Shown in pieces: positions 20,177-30,076 of a stretch of DNA of 64,000 nucleotides. The stretch's first letter is position 1; every line of letters starts with the position of its first letter. The notes beneath the pieces are model-generated. The model was not told the DNA's origin. It saw only the letters and a program-made list of their open reading frames with translations, and did not search any database. Source of the DNA: Betaproteobacteria bacterium (GTDB lineage: Bacteria; Pseudomonadota; Gammaproteobacteria; Burkholderiales; CAIKXV01); assembly GCA_947458265.1 (NCBI GenBank), contig CANGYF010000005.1, positions 124,001 through 188,000 on the forward strand, written 5' to 3'. A program made the position numbers and the translations under genes.

Positions 20177-20869
20177 ATGTATCGCACACGCACCTGCACA
20201 CGGTCCACGCTTGCGCTGCTGGCGCTGCCGGTGGTGTTCTCGGCGGCGCAGGGTCGGCCTGCGATGGCGGCCGCGCCTGTCGGCCCCGACGAGTCCGCGG
20301 TGTCGGTCGGCTCATGGTTCTGCAGCCGCTATGCCGAGGCAGTGGCCGCTCCGATCGGCAGTGTTCCTGCGGCGGAAGTGGTGTCCGCGGTACGGTCGTT
20401 CGCACTCGGTTACGTGCATGGCGTGGCCGATGCCGTCGGCAAGCCGCATGTGGAAGGGTCATCCAGCGACCGCCGCATCATCGAGCTGCTGGGCAGCCGC
20501 TGCAGCGAAGACCCGGCGCGTGCAGTGCGCGATGCGACCCTGCTCGCCGGCCGGTCGATGCTGGAGGACGTACCGCCGCCCCCCGGCAAGCCTGCGCCCG
20601 ATGCCACCGGGACGCTCGCCTGCACCGCCTACCTCGATGCGTCCAGCGCCGCCGAGGCCCGGCCGTCGCCACGCGCCGGCCAGGTGCGAACCTGGGCCGA
20701 CGGCTACATCAACGCCCGCTTCGAGCGCGCCGGTCGCGGGCTGATCCCCACGCCGAAGAACAAGGCGCTGATGCTCGAACGCTTCGCCGCCGCCTGCGCG
20801 GCCACGCCGGCAGCAACGGTACGCCAGGCCGCGCGCAGCGTGGTCGAAGCCACGTTGCCGGGCCGCTGA
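20177..20869 (+). CDS. Secreted protein with two possible HdeA-like repeats
   Basis: The 230-residue product begins with a typical signal peptide (basic Arg-rich start, a hydrophobic run ending near QGRPAMA). The mature part contains two segments of similar layout: a Cys near the start (WFCSRYAEA; LACTAYLDA), then GYVHGVAD or GYINARFE, then a second Cys before a Pro (GSRCSEDP; AAACAATP) and an alanine-rich helix. This Cys / GY / Cys-x(2-3)-P pattern resembles small periplasmic HdeA-type proteins in tandem; that match is my inference and is weak. ATG 20177 is chosen over an upstream in-frame ATG at 20081, which would hide the signal peptide. No specific function is assigned. Confidence 0.6.
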   Translation: MYRTRTCTRSTLALLALPVVFSAAQGRPAMAAAPVGPDESAVSVGSWFCSRYAEAVAAPIGSVPAAEVVSAVRSFALGYVHGVADAVGKPHVEGSSSDRRIIELLGSRCSEDPARAVRDATLLAGRSMLEDVPPPPGKPAPDATGTLACTAYLDASSAAEARPSPRAGQVRTWADGYINARFERAGRGLIPTPKNKALMLERFAAACAATPAATVRQAARSVVEATLPGR

Positions 20870-20908
20870 GCCCCTCCCCTTCAACCGCTGACATGCGAGG
20901 AACCAAAG

Positions 20909-21313
20909 ATGGCTGAACGCCCCGAAGACAGGATGCCCGAACCGGTGATGGACCCGACGGCCCTGTGCCGCGAAGAGATCTACACCGACGGCAAGGTCGG
21001 AACCCTGCGCTGCATGGTTCCGGTGAACGTGGACGGCAGCACCGATGCTTCGCGGCCGATGCGCTTCGTCGGCGAAGCGCAGATCCTCACGCCGGCCGGT
21101 GCCTTGCCGCTGTCGTTCGAAGTCGACGGCGACACGCTCGCCGAGGCAGTGCAGAACTACGCAGCCGCGGCCAAGGAAGGCATCGAGCGCGCCGTGCGCG
21201 AGATCCAGGAAATGCGGCGCCAGCAGTCATCCGGACTGGTCATCCCGAAGGGTCCGATCGGCCCCGGCGGACTGCCCGGCGGCATGGGCGGCGGCAAGAT
21301 CCAGATGCCCTGA
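20909..21313 (+). CDS. Conserved hypothetical protein, Gly-rich C-terminus
   Basis: A 134-residue protein with no signal peptide. A good ribosome binding site (GAGGAA) stands 8 bases before ATG 20909. The central part (residues 15-100) mixes beta strands with a helix rich in Ala, Glu and Arg (about 75-105: AVQNYAAAAKEGIERAV). The last 25 residues are Gly/Pro-rich (PIGPGGLPGGMGGG). I do not recognise the family. It follows the secreted protein by 39 bases and may share its transcript. A cytoplasmic location is suggested only by lack of export signals. Confidence 0.65.
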   Translation: MAERPEDRMPEPVMDPTALCREEIYTDGKVGTLRCMVPVNVDGSTDASRPMRFVGEAQILTPAGALPLSFEVDGDTLAEAVQNYAAAAKEGIERAVREIQEMRRQQSSGLVIPKGPIGPGGLPGGMGGGKIQMP

Positions 21314-21406
21314 GCTGGAAGGTGCCGGTCCCGGCGTGGGGGCAGCCCCCGCCGCATGGCAGCGACTGCGCCCGGGGCCTGGCCGGCCCCGGTCACTCGG
21401 CAACGC

Positions 21407-22240
21407 TCAACCCGGGATGTCGAGCTCCAGATTGTCGATCAGCCGGGTACGGCCGAGCCACGCGGCGGCCAGCACAACCAGCGCACGGTCGTCCGGGGTC
21501 GGCGACTGCAGGTCGTGCTGGCGTCGCACCGCCACGTAGTCGGGCTTCCAGCCGCGCGCGCAGAGCGCCTGCATCACGTCGCGCTCGACCATGCCGTGCA
21601 GTTCCCCCGAAAGCACGGCGTCGCGCGCTTGCTGCAGGATCGAATACAGCTGCGGGGCTTCAGCGCGCTCGGTCGGGCTGAGGTAGGAATTGCGCGACGA
21701 CAGCGCCAGCCCGTCGGCCGCACGCACGGTCTCCGCCGGAATGATCTCGATCGGCAGCGCGAGTTGGCGAACCATATCGCGCAGCACCAGGTACTGCTGG
21801 TAGTCCTTCTTGCCGAACAGCGCGGCATGCGGGCGCACCATGTTGAACAGCTTGAGCACGACGGTGGCGACACCGCGGAAGTGGCCGGGACGGATCGCTC
21901 CGTCGAGCACGTGCTGCAGTTCGGAAGGCTCGACCACGAAGGTCTGCGGCTCGGGATAGATCTCGCGCTCGTCGGGAATGAACACGACATTGGCTCCCGC
22001 CTCGCGGCACTTGTCGCAGTCGGCGTCGAGCGTGCGCGGGTAGCGGTCGAAGTCCTCGCGTGGCCCGAACTGCAGGCGGTTCACGAAGATGCTGACCACG
22101 GTGCAGGCGGCACGCGGCTTGGCCAGGCGCACCAGCTGGATATGTCCCTCGTGCAGGTTGCCCATGGTGGGAACGAACACGTTGTTCGGTTCACGCTGCA
22201 GCCGCTCGCGCAGCGCGGTCACCGAATGAATCACGTCCAT
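21407..22240 (-). CDS. panC: Pantoate--beta-alanine ligase
   Basis: Joins pantoate to beta-alanine using ATP, the last step of pantothenate synthesis. Signatures are clear: the HIGH-like MGNLHEGH (about 26-33), FVNRLQFGPREDFDRYPRT, RPGHFRGVATVV, FGKKDYQQ and the KMSKS-like LALSSRNSYL. The family usually has Asn-Pro-x-Gln-Phe where this protein has Asn-Arg-Leu-Gln-Phe. The length of 277 residues is normal. The gene lies 23 bases downstream of panB on the same strand, forming a pan operon that probably also receives transcription from the panB promoter. Confidence 0.96.
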   Translation of the reverse strand: MDVIHSVTALRERLQREPNNVFVPTMGNLHEGHIQLVRLAKPRAACTVVSIFVNRLQFGPREDFDRYPRTLDADCDKCREAGANVVFIPDEREIYPEPQTFVVEPSELQHVLDGAIRPGHFRGVATVVLKLFNMVRPHAALFGKKDYQQYLVLRDMVRQLALPIEIIPAETVRAADGLALSSRNSYLSPTERAEAPQLYSILQQARDAVLSGELHGMVERDVMQALCARGWKPDYVAVRRQHDLQSPTPDDRALVVLAAAWLGRTRLIDNLELDIPG

Positions 22241-22263
22241 CGAAAGACCTGTCCGGTGATTGT

Positions 22264-23103
22264 CTAGAAGGAATGCTCGGCCGCCGGGAAGGTCCCGGCC
22301 TTCACTTCGGCCACGTACGCCGCCACTGCCGCCTCGATGCCGGCGCTGCCCGACATGAAGTTCTTGACGAAGCGTGCCTTCTTGCCGGGGAAAACGTCGA
22401 GCATGTCGTGCAGCACCAGCACCTGGCCGGAACAGCCGGCACCGGCACCGATGCCGATGGTCGGCACCGTCGCCGCATCAGTGAGTTCGGTGGCAAGGGC
22501 TGCAGGAATCGCTTCGAACAGCAGCATGCCGGCGCCGGCGCCCTCGAGGAGGGCCGCCTCTTCGCGCAGACGCACGGCGGCCGCGTCGGTGCGACCCTGC
22601 ACCCGGTAGCCGCCCAGCTGGTGCACCGACTGCGGCGTGAGTCCGATGTGCGCGCACACCGGCACGCCGCGCTCGACCAGGAAGGAAACCGTGTCGACCA
22701 TCGCGGCCCCGCCCTCGATCTTCACCATCTGGGCCCCGGCCGCCATCAGCAGTGCCGCATTCTCGAACGCCTGCTGCGGACTGACCTGGAAGCTGCCGAA
22801 CGGCATGTCGGCAATCACGAAGGCGCGGCGCGCAGCGCGGGCGACGCATTCGGTGTGGTAGACCATGTCGCGCATCGACACTGCGAGCGTGGAATCGCGC
22901 CCCTGGATGACCATGCCGAGCGAATCGCCGACCAGGATGGTCTCGACGCCAGCGCGCTCCAGCAGCGCGGTGAAGCTCGCGTCATAGCTGGTGAGCATGG
23001 TGATGCGGTCGCCGGCCTGGGCCATCTTCTGCAGCGTGTGCAGCGTGATGCGCGCGAGTCGTGGCGTGTCTGGTGGCGTGTCGGCGGCGTTTCCGTAAGT
23101 CAT
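22264..23103 (-). CDS. panB: 3-methyl-2-oxobutanoate hydroxymethyltransferase
   Basis: Adds a hydroxymethyl group from methylene-tetrahydrofolate to ketoisovalerate to give ketopantoate. The (beta-alpha)8 barrel of 279 residues has the expected motifs: [26 protein letters not shown] (metal-binding Asp), [24 protein letters not shown] and [15 protein letters not shown], followed by EAIPAALA and [20 protein letters not shown] 23103 is clear. The gene heads the panBC pair, with a plausible promoter in the 144-base gap upstream. Confidence 0.97.
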   Translation of the reverse strand: MTYGNAADTPPDTPRLARITLHTLQKMAQAGDRITMLTSYDASFTALLERAGVETILVGDSLGMVIQGRDSTLAVSMRDMVYHTECVARAARRAFVIADMPFGSFQVSPQQAFENAALLMAAGAQMVKIEGGAAMVDTVSFLVERGVPVCAHIGLTPQSVHQLGGYRVQGRTDAAAVRLREEAALLEGAGAGMLLFEAIPAALATELTDAATVPTIGIGAGAGCSGQVLVLHDMLDVFPGKKARFVKNFMSGSAGIEAAVAAYVAEVKAGTFPAAEHSF

Positions 23104-23145
23104 CGCGCGGTCAGGGCCCTGTCAACAACAGGCAGTGGGGTCGCG

Positions 23146-23174
23146 AGTATCGTCCTCGCCGCGCGCGGATGCAA
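23146..23174 (-). promoter_or_regulatory. Candidate sigma-70 promoter for panBC
   Basis: On the minus strand a -35 box TTGCAT (23174-23169) is followed after exactly 17 bases by a -10 box GATACT (23151-23146). It lies about 43 bases upstream of the panB ATG in an otherwise GC-rich, gene-free gap. Both hexamers match consensus at four of six positions. Confidence 0.5.
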
Positions 23175-23247
23175 ACGCCCGCCTGACGGTGGCTGCGCGG
23201 CCTGCTCCGGGCCATGCCGACAGCGCATGCGGACCAATGCCGGGCGC

Positions 23248-23892
23248 TCATGCGCCGCCCCGGCTGATGAACTCGCGCGGCCCCCGCATGTCGTTGATGC
23301 AGCGCACCAACAGTTCGAAGTCGGCGGGCTCGTCGGCGAAGTTCAGGTTGTCGGTGTTGACGATGAGCACCGGCGCCGCCTCGTACCGATAAAAGAACTG
23401 GCTGTAGCTGGCGGCCAGGCGTTCGAGGTAGTCCTCGCCGATCCGTTGCTCCTGGCCGATACCGCGCCGGCGCACGCGCTCGACCAGGCGCTCGGTGGAC
23501 GCCTGCAGATAGACCACCAGGTCGGGAGCGACCGGTTCGGGCCGGATCTGGCCGTAGACCTGCTGATACAGGCGGAACTCGTCATCGTCCAGGGTCAGCC
23601 GGGCGAAAAGCGGGTCCTTCTCGAGCATGAAGTCGGCGACAGTGACCGAACCGAACAGGTCGCGCTGCGCCACCTCGCGCAACTGGCCGATGCGCTGGAA
23701 CAGGAAGAACAGCTGTGCAGGCAGCGCATGGCGGCGCGGGTCTTCGTAGAAGCCGGCAAGGAATGGATTGTCGTCGGGCTTCTCGAACAGCTCGGTGCCG
23801 CCGGCATGGGCGGCGAGGCGGCGGGCCAGGGTCGTCTTGCCGGCACCGATCGGGCCCTCTACGACGATGTATCGGAAGCGTGCGGGCAGCAT
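23248..23892 (-). CDS. Deoxynucleoside kinase (deoxyadenosine/deoxyguanosine kinase family)
   Basis: Salvage kinase phosphorylating deoxynucleosides with ATP. The 214 residues start with the P-loop VVEGPIGAGKTTLARRL at the extreme N-terminus, and carry EKPDDNPFLAGFYED, a DRY-like region DFMLEKDPLFA and the lid-type Arg-rich RVRRRGIGQEQRI. ATG 23892 is chosen because it puts the P-loop near residue 9, as in the family; longer frames give an implausible basic extension. It sits between folK and panB, 22 bases after folK, in the order usual for Burkholderiales. Exact substrate preference cannot be read from sequence. Confidence 0.92.
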   Translation of the reverse strand: MLPARFRYIVVEGPIGAGKTTLARRLAAHAGGTELFEKPDDNPFLAGFYEDPRRHALPAQLFFLFQRIGQLREVAQRDLFGSVTVADFMLEKDPLFARLTLDDDEFRLYQQVYGQIRPEPVAPDLVVYLQASTERLVERVRRRGIGQEQRIGEDYLERLAASYSQFFYRYEAAPVLIVNTDNLNFADEPADFELLVRCINDMRGPREFISRGGA

Positions 23893-23914
23893 CGTCGGTC
23901 TCCGTCGGGGTCGC

Positions 23915-24559
23915 TCAGTCGGCGACCAGCGGACCGATGCATTCGATCGCCTGTCCGGACACGCCTTCAGCCAGCGTGGACAGCGGACCGGCGCCGGGCA
24001 CGACGCAGGCGGGGTCGAGCTCGGCCAGCGGAAGAAGCACGAACGCGCGGCCGGACATGCGCGGGTGTGGCACCGTGAGGTGTTCTTCATCGACCACGCG
24101 CTCACCGTAGAGCAGCAGGTCGAGGTCGATCAGCCGCGGTGCATTGCGGAACGCCCGGGTGCGACCGCCGTCCTGCTCGATCGCCAGCAGCGCGTCCAGC
24201 AGTGCCTGCGGCGACAGGCGTGTGTCGAGCGCGGCCACCGCGTTGAGGAAATCGGGCTGGTCCAGATAACCGACCGGCGCGCTGCGGTAGACCGAACTGA
24301 CCGCGGCCACGCAGGTACCGGGCAGGCGGCCGATCGCCACCACCGCGTTGCACAGCTGCGCCATCGGATCGCCCAGGTTGGCACCGAGTCCGATATAGGC
24401 GCGCTGCGATCGGCCGTCCACGTCGACGTCCTGCGGCTCGACGACGGCATCGGCGGCAGCCTCGGCTGCGGTGCCGGCTGCAACGCCCGCTGCAGCGTCA
24501 ATCACCGCCCGCTCCGGCGCCGGCCGGTGCGCCCCCGGCTTCACCAGGCGCAGCGCCAT
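23915..24559 (-). CDS. folK: 2-amino-4-hydroxy-6-hydroxymethyldihydropteridine pyrophosphokinase
   Basis: Transfers pyrophosphate from ATP to hydroxymethyl-dihydropterin in folate synthesis. The HPPK core starts at AYIGLGANLGDP and includes SSVYRSAPVGYLDQPDFLN, then RNAPRLIDLDLLLYG and TVPHPRMSGRAFVLLPL with the catalytic and metal-binding residues. ATG 24559 lies inside the 3' end of pcnB, giving an unusual Ala-rich extension of roughly 50 residues before the core. A GTG at 24505, close to the pcnB stop, is an equally plausible start. The gene is transcribed with pcnB upstream and the deoxynucleoside kinase downstream. Confidence 0.93.
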   Translation of the reverse strand: MALRLVKPGAHRPAPERAVIDAAAGVAAGTAAEAAADAVVEPQDVDVDGRSQRAYIGLGANLGDPMAQLCNAVVAIGRLPGTCVAAVSSVYRSAPVGYLDQPDFLNAVAALDTRLSPQALLDALLAIEQDGGRTRAFRNAPRLIDLDLLLYGERVVDEEHLTVPHPRMSGRAFVLLPLAELDPACVVPGAGPLSTLAEGVSGQAIECIGPLVAD

Positions 24560-26036
24560 CGCCTCCACCGGCGCGCGCCCGCCCGCCGCGGCTGCGCTTG
24601 CGCCTGGGCTTGCCTGAGGCGGCCTCGGGCAGCAGCATCTCTTCGCGCTCGGCCTCGCCGGCGCGCTGGAAGCGCGTCCACCATTCGCCGACTTCAGCAT
24701 CGAGTTCGCCGCTCTCGCATCGAAGCAGCAGGAAATCGTATCCGGAGCGGAACCGCTCCTGCTCGAGCAGGCGGAACGGGCGTCGACCGAAGCGCTGCTC
24801 GAAGCGCGGCTGCAGGAACCAGATCTCGCGCATCTGCGCGGTGAACCGGCGCGGGATCGCGAGCTGCTCGACCTGGCTGGAGATCACCGCATCCATCGCC
24901 TCAGCCAGGGCGATCAGCGGCGGCTTGCCGCGTCCGCCGGACGGGGCGTCCATTCCCCGCTTCCACTGCGCAAGCACCTCGTGCCACAGGAGCGATGCGA
25001 GCAGGAACGCGGGCGACACGCTCTTGCCGGCGTTGATGCGGGCATCGGTGTTGGACAGCGCGAGCATCACGAACTTCTCGCCCAGCGGCTGCTCGAAGAT
25101 CACGTCGAGCATCGGCATCAGGCCATGGTGCAGCCCGTCTTCGCGCAGGCGGTTCACGCAGGCGACCGCGCCACCGGACAGCAGCAGCTTGAGCATCTCG
25201 TCGAACAGGCGTGCCGGCGGTACGTTGGACAGCAGCGGCGCCAGTTCACGGATGGGTGCGCGCGTCGAAGCCTCGATCTCGAAACCGATCGACGACGCGA
25301 AACGCACCGCACGCAGCATGCGCACCGGATCCTCGCGGTAGCGGGTGGCCGGGTCGCCGATCATGCGGATCTGACGCTTGCGCAGGTCGTCCAGGCCATG
25401 GTGGTAGTCGACGATCTCTTCCGCCCGGGGATCGTAGAACAATGCGTTCACGGTGAAGTCGCGCCGCGCTGCGTCCTGCTGCTGGGTGCCGAACACGTTG
25501 TCGCGGATCAGCCGACCATGCTGGTCGGCCTGCCGGGTGCCAGGGCCGGATTCGGTGCGCGGCCTTGTACCGCGCGGGCCACGCGGGCCGCTGGCCGGCG
25601 GCGGCTCGGGCGCATCGAAGGCATCGGCCGTCTCCTCGCCCTGGGTGTCGAGCTCTGCATCGGCGGGCGGCGAGCCGTCGCCTCGGAAGGTCGCAGTCTC
25701 GACCAGTTCCTGGCCGCACATCACGTGCACCAGCCGGAAGCGGCGCCCGATGATGCGCGAACGGCGGAACAGCGCAGCCGCCTGCTCCGGCGTCGCGTCG
25801 GTCGCGACATCGAAGTCCTTGGGCTTGCGACCGATCAGCAGGTCGCGCACAGCGCCGCCGACGACGAAGGCCTTGTAGCCGTTGTCCTGCAGCGTCGAGG
25901 TCACGCGCAGGGCGCACGCGCTGATGCTGTCGCGGCCGATGCCGTGGCGATCGCGGGGAATGATCTCGGGGACGTTGCGAACGTCGGGCCGCGCGCCGCG
26001 GCTGCCGAATACGCGCCGCAGGAAGGAGCGAATCAT
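24498..26036 (-). CDS. pcnB: Poly(A) polymerase I
   Basis: Adds 3' poly(A) tails that promote RNA decay. The nucleotidyltransferase motif is GGAVRDLLIGRKPKDFDVATDA, with the metal-binding Asp pair; the next conserved strands are GRRFRLVHV and DFTVNALFYD, then DPVRMLRAVRFASSIGFEI. The C-terminal tail is strongly basic (GKPRRKRSRGGRAR), as expected of an RNA-binding enzyme that discriminates PcnB from tRNA CCA-adding enzymes. At 512 residues it is somewhat longer than E. coli PcnB. An acidic, Pro/Gly-rich insertion (about 135-175) interrupts the usual N-terminal domain. It appears to be first of the pcnB-folK-kinase-pan run. Confidence 0.95.
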   Translation of the reverse strand: MIRSFLRRVFGSRGARPDVRNVPEIIPRDRHGIGRDSISACALRVTSTLQDNGYKAFVVGGAVRDLLIGRKPKDFDVATDATPEQAAALFRRSRIIGRRFRLVHVMCGQELVETATFRGDGSPPADAELDTQGEETADAFDAPEPPPASGPRGPRGTRPRTESGPGTRQADQHGRLIRDNVFGTQQQDAARRDFTVNALFYDPRAEEIVDYHHGLDDLRKRQIRMIGDPATRYREDPVRMLRAVRFASSIGFEIEASTRAPIRELAPLLSNVPPARLFDEMLKLLLSGGAVACVNRLREDGLHHGLMPMLDVIFEQPLGEKFVMLALSNTDARINAGKSVSPAFLLASLLWHEVLAQWKRGMDAPSGGRGKPPLIALAEAMDAVISSQVEQLAIPRRFTAQMREIWFLQPRFEQRFGRRPFRLLEQERFRSGYDFLLLRCESGELDAEVGEWWTRFQRAGEAEREEMLLPEAASGKPRRKRSRGGRARAGGGDGAAPGEAGGAPAGAGAGGD

Positions 26037-26074
26037 GAAGGAAGGCTGCAGCCTTCGTTAAGCGAGGGGCGCCG

Positions 26075-26080
26075 AGTATA
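26075..26080 (-). promoter_or_regulatory. Candidate extended -10 for pcnB
   Basis: Minus-strand TATACT preceded by TG (TGTATACT) lies 38 bases upstream of the pcnB ATG, in the 103-base gap behind the HAD gene. No convincing -35 is visible; an extended -10 could compensate. Confidence 0.4.
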
Positions 26081-26139
26081 CAACGCCCCCCTGCACCCGG
26101 CCGCATCGCAGCCGTGCACGGGCCCGCCACCGGCCAGGC

Positions 26140-26802
26140 TCATGCGTGCAGGCCGAGGATCGGCCAGCCGCGCTGCGTGGCTGCGGCGCGCAACCGGTCG
26201 TCCGGATCGACCGCGACCGGATGGGTCGCCCATTCGAGCAGCGGCAGGTCGTTGGCCGAGTCGCTGTAGAACCAGCGCTGCTCGAAGTCGCCGGCCTCAT
26301 GCCCGAGCCCGGCCAGCCAGGCCTGCACCCGGGACACCTTCCCCTCGCGGAAACACGGGATGCCCGCGACGCGCCCGGTAAAGCACCCGATGCCATCCTG
26401 CTCGGGCTCGGTCGCCACCAGGTTCGGGATGCCGAATGCACGGGCGATCGGCGCCGTGACGAAGGCGTTGGTGGCGGTGACCACCGCGCACAGGTCCCCG
26501 GCGTGGCGTGCCACCAGCGCGCGCGCCGGCTCACGGATCATCGGCTCGATCTTGCGCTGCATGAAGCCGGCATGCCAGGCATCGAGCGTCGCGCGCGGAT
26601 GGCTCGCCAGGGGCGCGAGCGCGAAGGCGAGGAACTCCATGATGTCCAGCGTGCCGGCCTTGTACTGTTCGTAGAAGCCCTTGTTGCGTGCCTCGTATTC
26701 GGTACGGTCGAGCACCCCCGTCTCGATCAGGTACTGGCCCCATTCGTAGTCGCTGTCCCCGGCCAGCAGGGTGTTGTCGAGGTCGAACAGCACGAGCTTC
26801 AT
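26140..26802 (-). CDS. HAD-superfamily hydrolase, SerB-like (HAD-IB type)
   Basis: A 220-residue phosphatase-like protein. Motif I is FDLDNTLL with both catalytic aspartates at residues 7 and 9. Motif II is the Thr in VVTATNAF, motif III includes the Lys of FREGKVSRV, and motif IV is the Asp pair in YSDSANDLPLL. This layout matches the HAD-IB subclass that includes phosphoserine phosphatase-like proteins. The substrate is unknown. ATG 26802 puts motif I at the N-terminus; longer frames lack support. It lies 28 bases downstream of hda on the same strand, an arrangement found in other Burkholderiales. Confidence 0.9.
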   Translation of the reverse strand: MKLVLFDLDNTLLAGDSDYEWGQYLIETGVLDRTEYEARNKGFYEQYKAGTLDIMEFLAFALAPLASHPRATLDAWHAGFMQRKIEPMIREPARALVARHAGDLCAVVTATNAFVTAPIARAFGIPNLVATEPEQDGIGCFTGRVAGIPCFREGKVSRVQAWLAGLGHEAGDFEQRWFYSDSANDLPLLEWATHPVAVDPDDRLRAAATQRGWPILGLHA

Positions 26803-26830
26803 CGATGCATCTTCCCTTGTGTGATGGAGG

Positions 26831-27688
26831 TCAGCCGAGGCTGCGCAGCCATTCGCGAGCCAGCGGCAGGGTGACCGGACGCTTGGCCGCGAGCGAGTAG
26901 CAGTCGAGCGAATCGACCACCGCGAGCAGCGTGGGCAGGTCGCGCGGCATCGTCTGCAGCAGCCAGTCGAGCACCTCGCCGCCGATGAGCGCGCCGCGCG
27001 CATGCGCATGCGCCGCCATGGCCGAGGCCTTCTGCGCATCGGTCAGCGCATGGACCTGGTAGGTCAGGCCCCAGGAGAGGCGCGTCACCAGGTCGGCGCG
27101 CAGCGCGAGCCCCGCCGGCGGACGCGGTCCGGACACCAGCAGGCTGCACTGCGGGTGCTCCTGGCGAACGGTGTTGTAGAGGTTGAACAGCCGCTGCTCG
27201 CCACCGGCATCGAGCGCATCGACATTGTCGAGCGCGAGCCGGGTCACCGGCGTGCCGACGGCGTCGCGCAGCAGTTCAATGCCCAGCGGCGCATCGGGCT
27301 CGCGCAGGTCCATGTAGCGGCCGCCGAGCATGCCGCCTGCGGTCGGGCCGGCGCGCGTGGCGCCACTGCCACTGCCGCTGCCGGCGCCAGTCGCCGCGTG
27401 CAACAGGTGGCTGCGGCCGCAGCCTGGCGGTCCCCAGAGGTAAAAGAAGCGTGCCGGCACGGCCTGCATGCCGCCGCGCAGCAGTTCTACCAGCTCGGCG
27501 TTGTCGCCGACGATGAAGTTGTCGAAGGTCTGCGACGGCTGGGGCACCAGGTCGAGCACGCCCTGCGGATGCCGCGGGGCCAGCCGGTCGGTGGCCGCCG
27601 CGCCGGCGCCGGTGCCGGGCACGGCCTCGCCGCCGCCGAACGGCAGCGGTCCCACCGGCGCCCCGGCCAGCTTCGTCGGGCCTGGCAT
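26831..27688 (-). CDS. hda: DnaA regulatory inactivator Hda
   Basis: DnaA-like AAA+ protein that, with the sliding clamp, stimulates ATP hydrolysis by DnaA and so restrains initiation. The N-terminal segment contains QGVLDLVP, a plausible clamp-binding motif, followed by TFDNFIVGDNAEL as in DnaA/Hda. The Walker A region is GPPGCGRSHLLHA; the Arg in place of Lys is shared with known Hda proteins. Walker B is ALDNVDAL and sensor-like SGPRPPAGLALRADLVTRLSWG follows. A Gly/Ser-rich insertion lies near residues 103-120. With 285 residues it is longer than E. coli Hda because of an extended N-terminus. Its start lies one base from the stop of the AI-2E permease gene. Confidence 0.92.
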   Translation of the reverse strand: MPGPTKLAGAPVGPLPFGGGEAVPGTGAGAAATDRLAPRHPQGVLDLVPQPSQTFDNFIVGDNAELVELLRGGMQAVPARFFYLWGPPGCGRSHLLHAATGAGSGSGSGATRAGPTAGGMLGGRYMDLREPDAPLGIELLRDAVGTPVTRLALDNVDALDAGGEQRLFNLYNTVRQEHPQCSLLVSGPRPPAGLALRADLVTRLSWGLTYQVHALTDAQKASAMAAHAHARGALIGGEVLDWLLQTMPRDLPTLLAVVDSLDCYSLAAKRPVTLPLAREWLRSLG

Positions 27689-27689
27689 C

Positions 27690-28763
27690 TCAGCCCTGGT
27701 ACAGCGGACTGGCGAGGTAGCGTCCCCGCAGGTAGCGCAGCCACACCAGCAGCGCCGCGCTCGCCGGCAGGGCCAGCAGCACGCCGAAGAAACCGAACAG
27801 CTGGCCGAACGCCAGCAGCGCGAAGATCACCACCACCGGGTGCAGGCCGATGCGGTCTCCGACCAGCTTCGGCACGACGACATAGCCCTCGACCATCTGC
27901 CCGACGAAGAACACCCCCCACACCCAGAGCAGCGGCCCGAGTGACTGGAACTGCATCACGGCGACCACGGTGCCGAGCGTGATGCCGAAAACGGCGCCGA
28001 CGTAGGGGATGAACGTGATCATGCCGGTGAGCAGGCCGATGGCCACCGCGTACTCGACCCCGACCAGCGACAGCGCGATCGCGTAGAACGCCGCCATCAC
28101 GAACATCACCGCCAGCTGGCCGCGCAGGAACTCGCCCAGCACCGCATCGATCTCGCGCGCCAGCATGGCGATGGTCGCGTGCTGCGCACGCGGCAGCATG
28201 TGGTCGATCTCGGTGACCATGTCGGCCCAGTCGCGCAGGAAGTAGAACAGGACCACCGGCACCAGCACCAGGTTGACGAAGAAGCCGACCAGCGCGAGCC
28301 CGCCGCTGGTCAGCGAAGGCAACACCCAGCTGGCGATCTTCTGCGGCGACGGCAACTGTTCGAGCACCATTGCACGCAGGTGGTCGAGTTCGACCTCCAG
28401 CCCCAGGTGATGTTCGATCATCGGCTCGACGTTCGTGCGCGCCCATTCGAAGAAGCGCGGCATGGTCTCGGTGATGCGCGCAAGCTGCTGCTGCAGCAAT
28501 GGCAGCAGGATCAGCACCATGGCCACCGTCGCCAGGGCGATGCCCAGCAGGACCAGCCCGGCGGCGGTGCTGCGCGAGAGCCCGCGCGCGGCAAGCTTCA
28601 GGACCACCTTCTCGAAGATGTAGGCGATCATCAGCGCGAGCAGGAACGGCGTGAGCACCGGCCCGAGCAGGTAGAACAGGTAGCCGGTCAGCGCGACCAG
28701 CAGCAGCCAGAAGGCGCGTGCACCGGCCTCCGGGCCGGCGCCGCGAACGGGCGACGGGATCAT
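27690..28763 (-). CDS. AI-2E family transporter (PerM/TqsA-like membrane protein)
   Basis: Polytopic inner-membrane protein of 357 residues. Hydrophobic segments form a pair near the N-terminus, a large soluble loop (about 85-150) and a cluster of helices in the C-terminal half. Recognisable stretches are [15 protein letters not shown] and the C-terminal [23 protein letters not shown], characteristic of the family. Named members export autoinducer-2 or act as Na+/H+ antiporters; which applies here is unknown. ATG 28763 is preferred over a basic N-terminal extension. It is divergent from purM and immediately upstream of hda, the usual Burkholderiales order. Confidence 0.9.
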   Translation of the reverse strand: MIPSPVRGAGPEAGARAFWLLLVALTGYLFYLLGPVLTPFLLALMIAYIFEKVVLKLAARGLSRSTAAGLVLLGIALATVAMVLILLPLLQQQLARITETMPRFFEWARTNVEPMIEHHLGLEVELDHLRAMVLEQLPSPQKIASWVLPSLTSGGLALVGFFVNLVLVPVVLFYFLRDWADMVTEIDHMLPRAQHATIAMLAREIDAVLGEFLRGQLAVMFVMAAFYAIALSLVGVEYAVAIGLLTGMITFIPYVGAVFGITLGTVVAVMQFQSLGPLLWVWGVFFVGQMVEGYVVVPKLVGDRIGLHPVVVIFALLAFGQLFGFFGVLLALPASAALLVWLRYLRGRYLASPLYQG

Positions 28764-28891
28764 CGGAGCGAAGCGCCGGCGCCGACGCTGGCCAGCGCAG
28801 GCGTGCGGCGACGTCGACCGGGACGCGGTCGCAGGATTGACGCGCACGCCGGGGCTACGCACGTCAGGAAGGAGGCAGGTTGCGGCTTTGC

Positions 28892-28897
28892 TAGAAT
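28892..28897 (+). promoter_or_regulatory. Candidate -10 for purM
   Basis: TAGAAT, a five-of-six match to TATAAT, in the divergent gap between the AI-2E permease and purM. A -35 at normal spacing is not evident, so support is modest. Confidence 0.35.
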
Positions 28898-28989
28898 CAC
28901 CGCCCGACTGTATCTGCGACGCCCACGGAACTCAACTGCGAGCCGCCCCCTTGAACGAAAAACACCCAGGAACACCCGGCGGCACCGCG

Positions 28990-30054
<1,065 letters not shown>

Positions 30055-30076
30055 TGGCGCCACGCGACCCAGGCAC

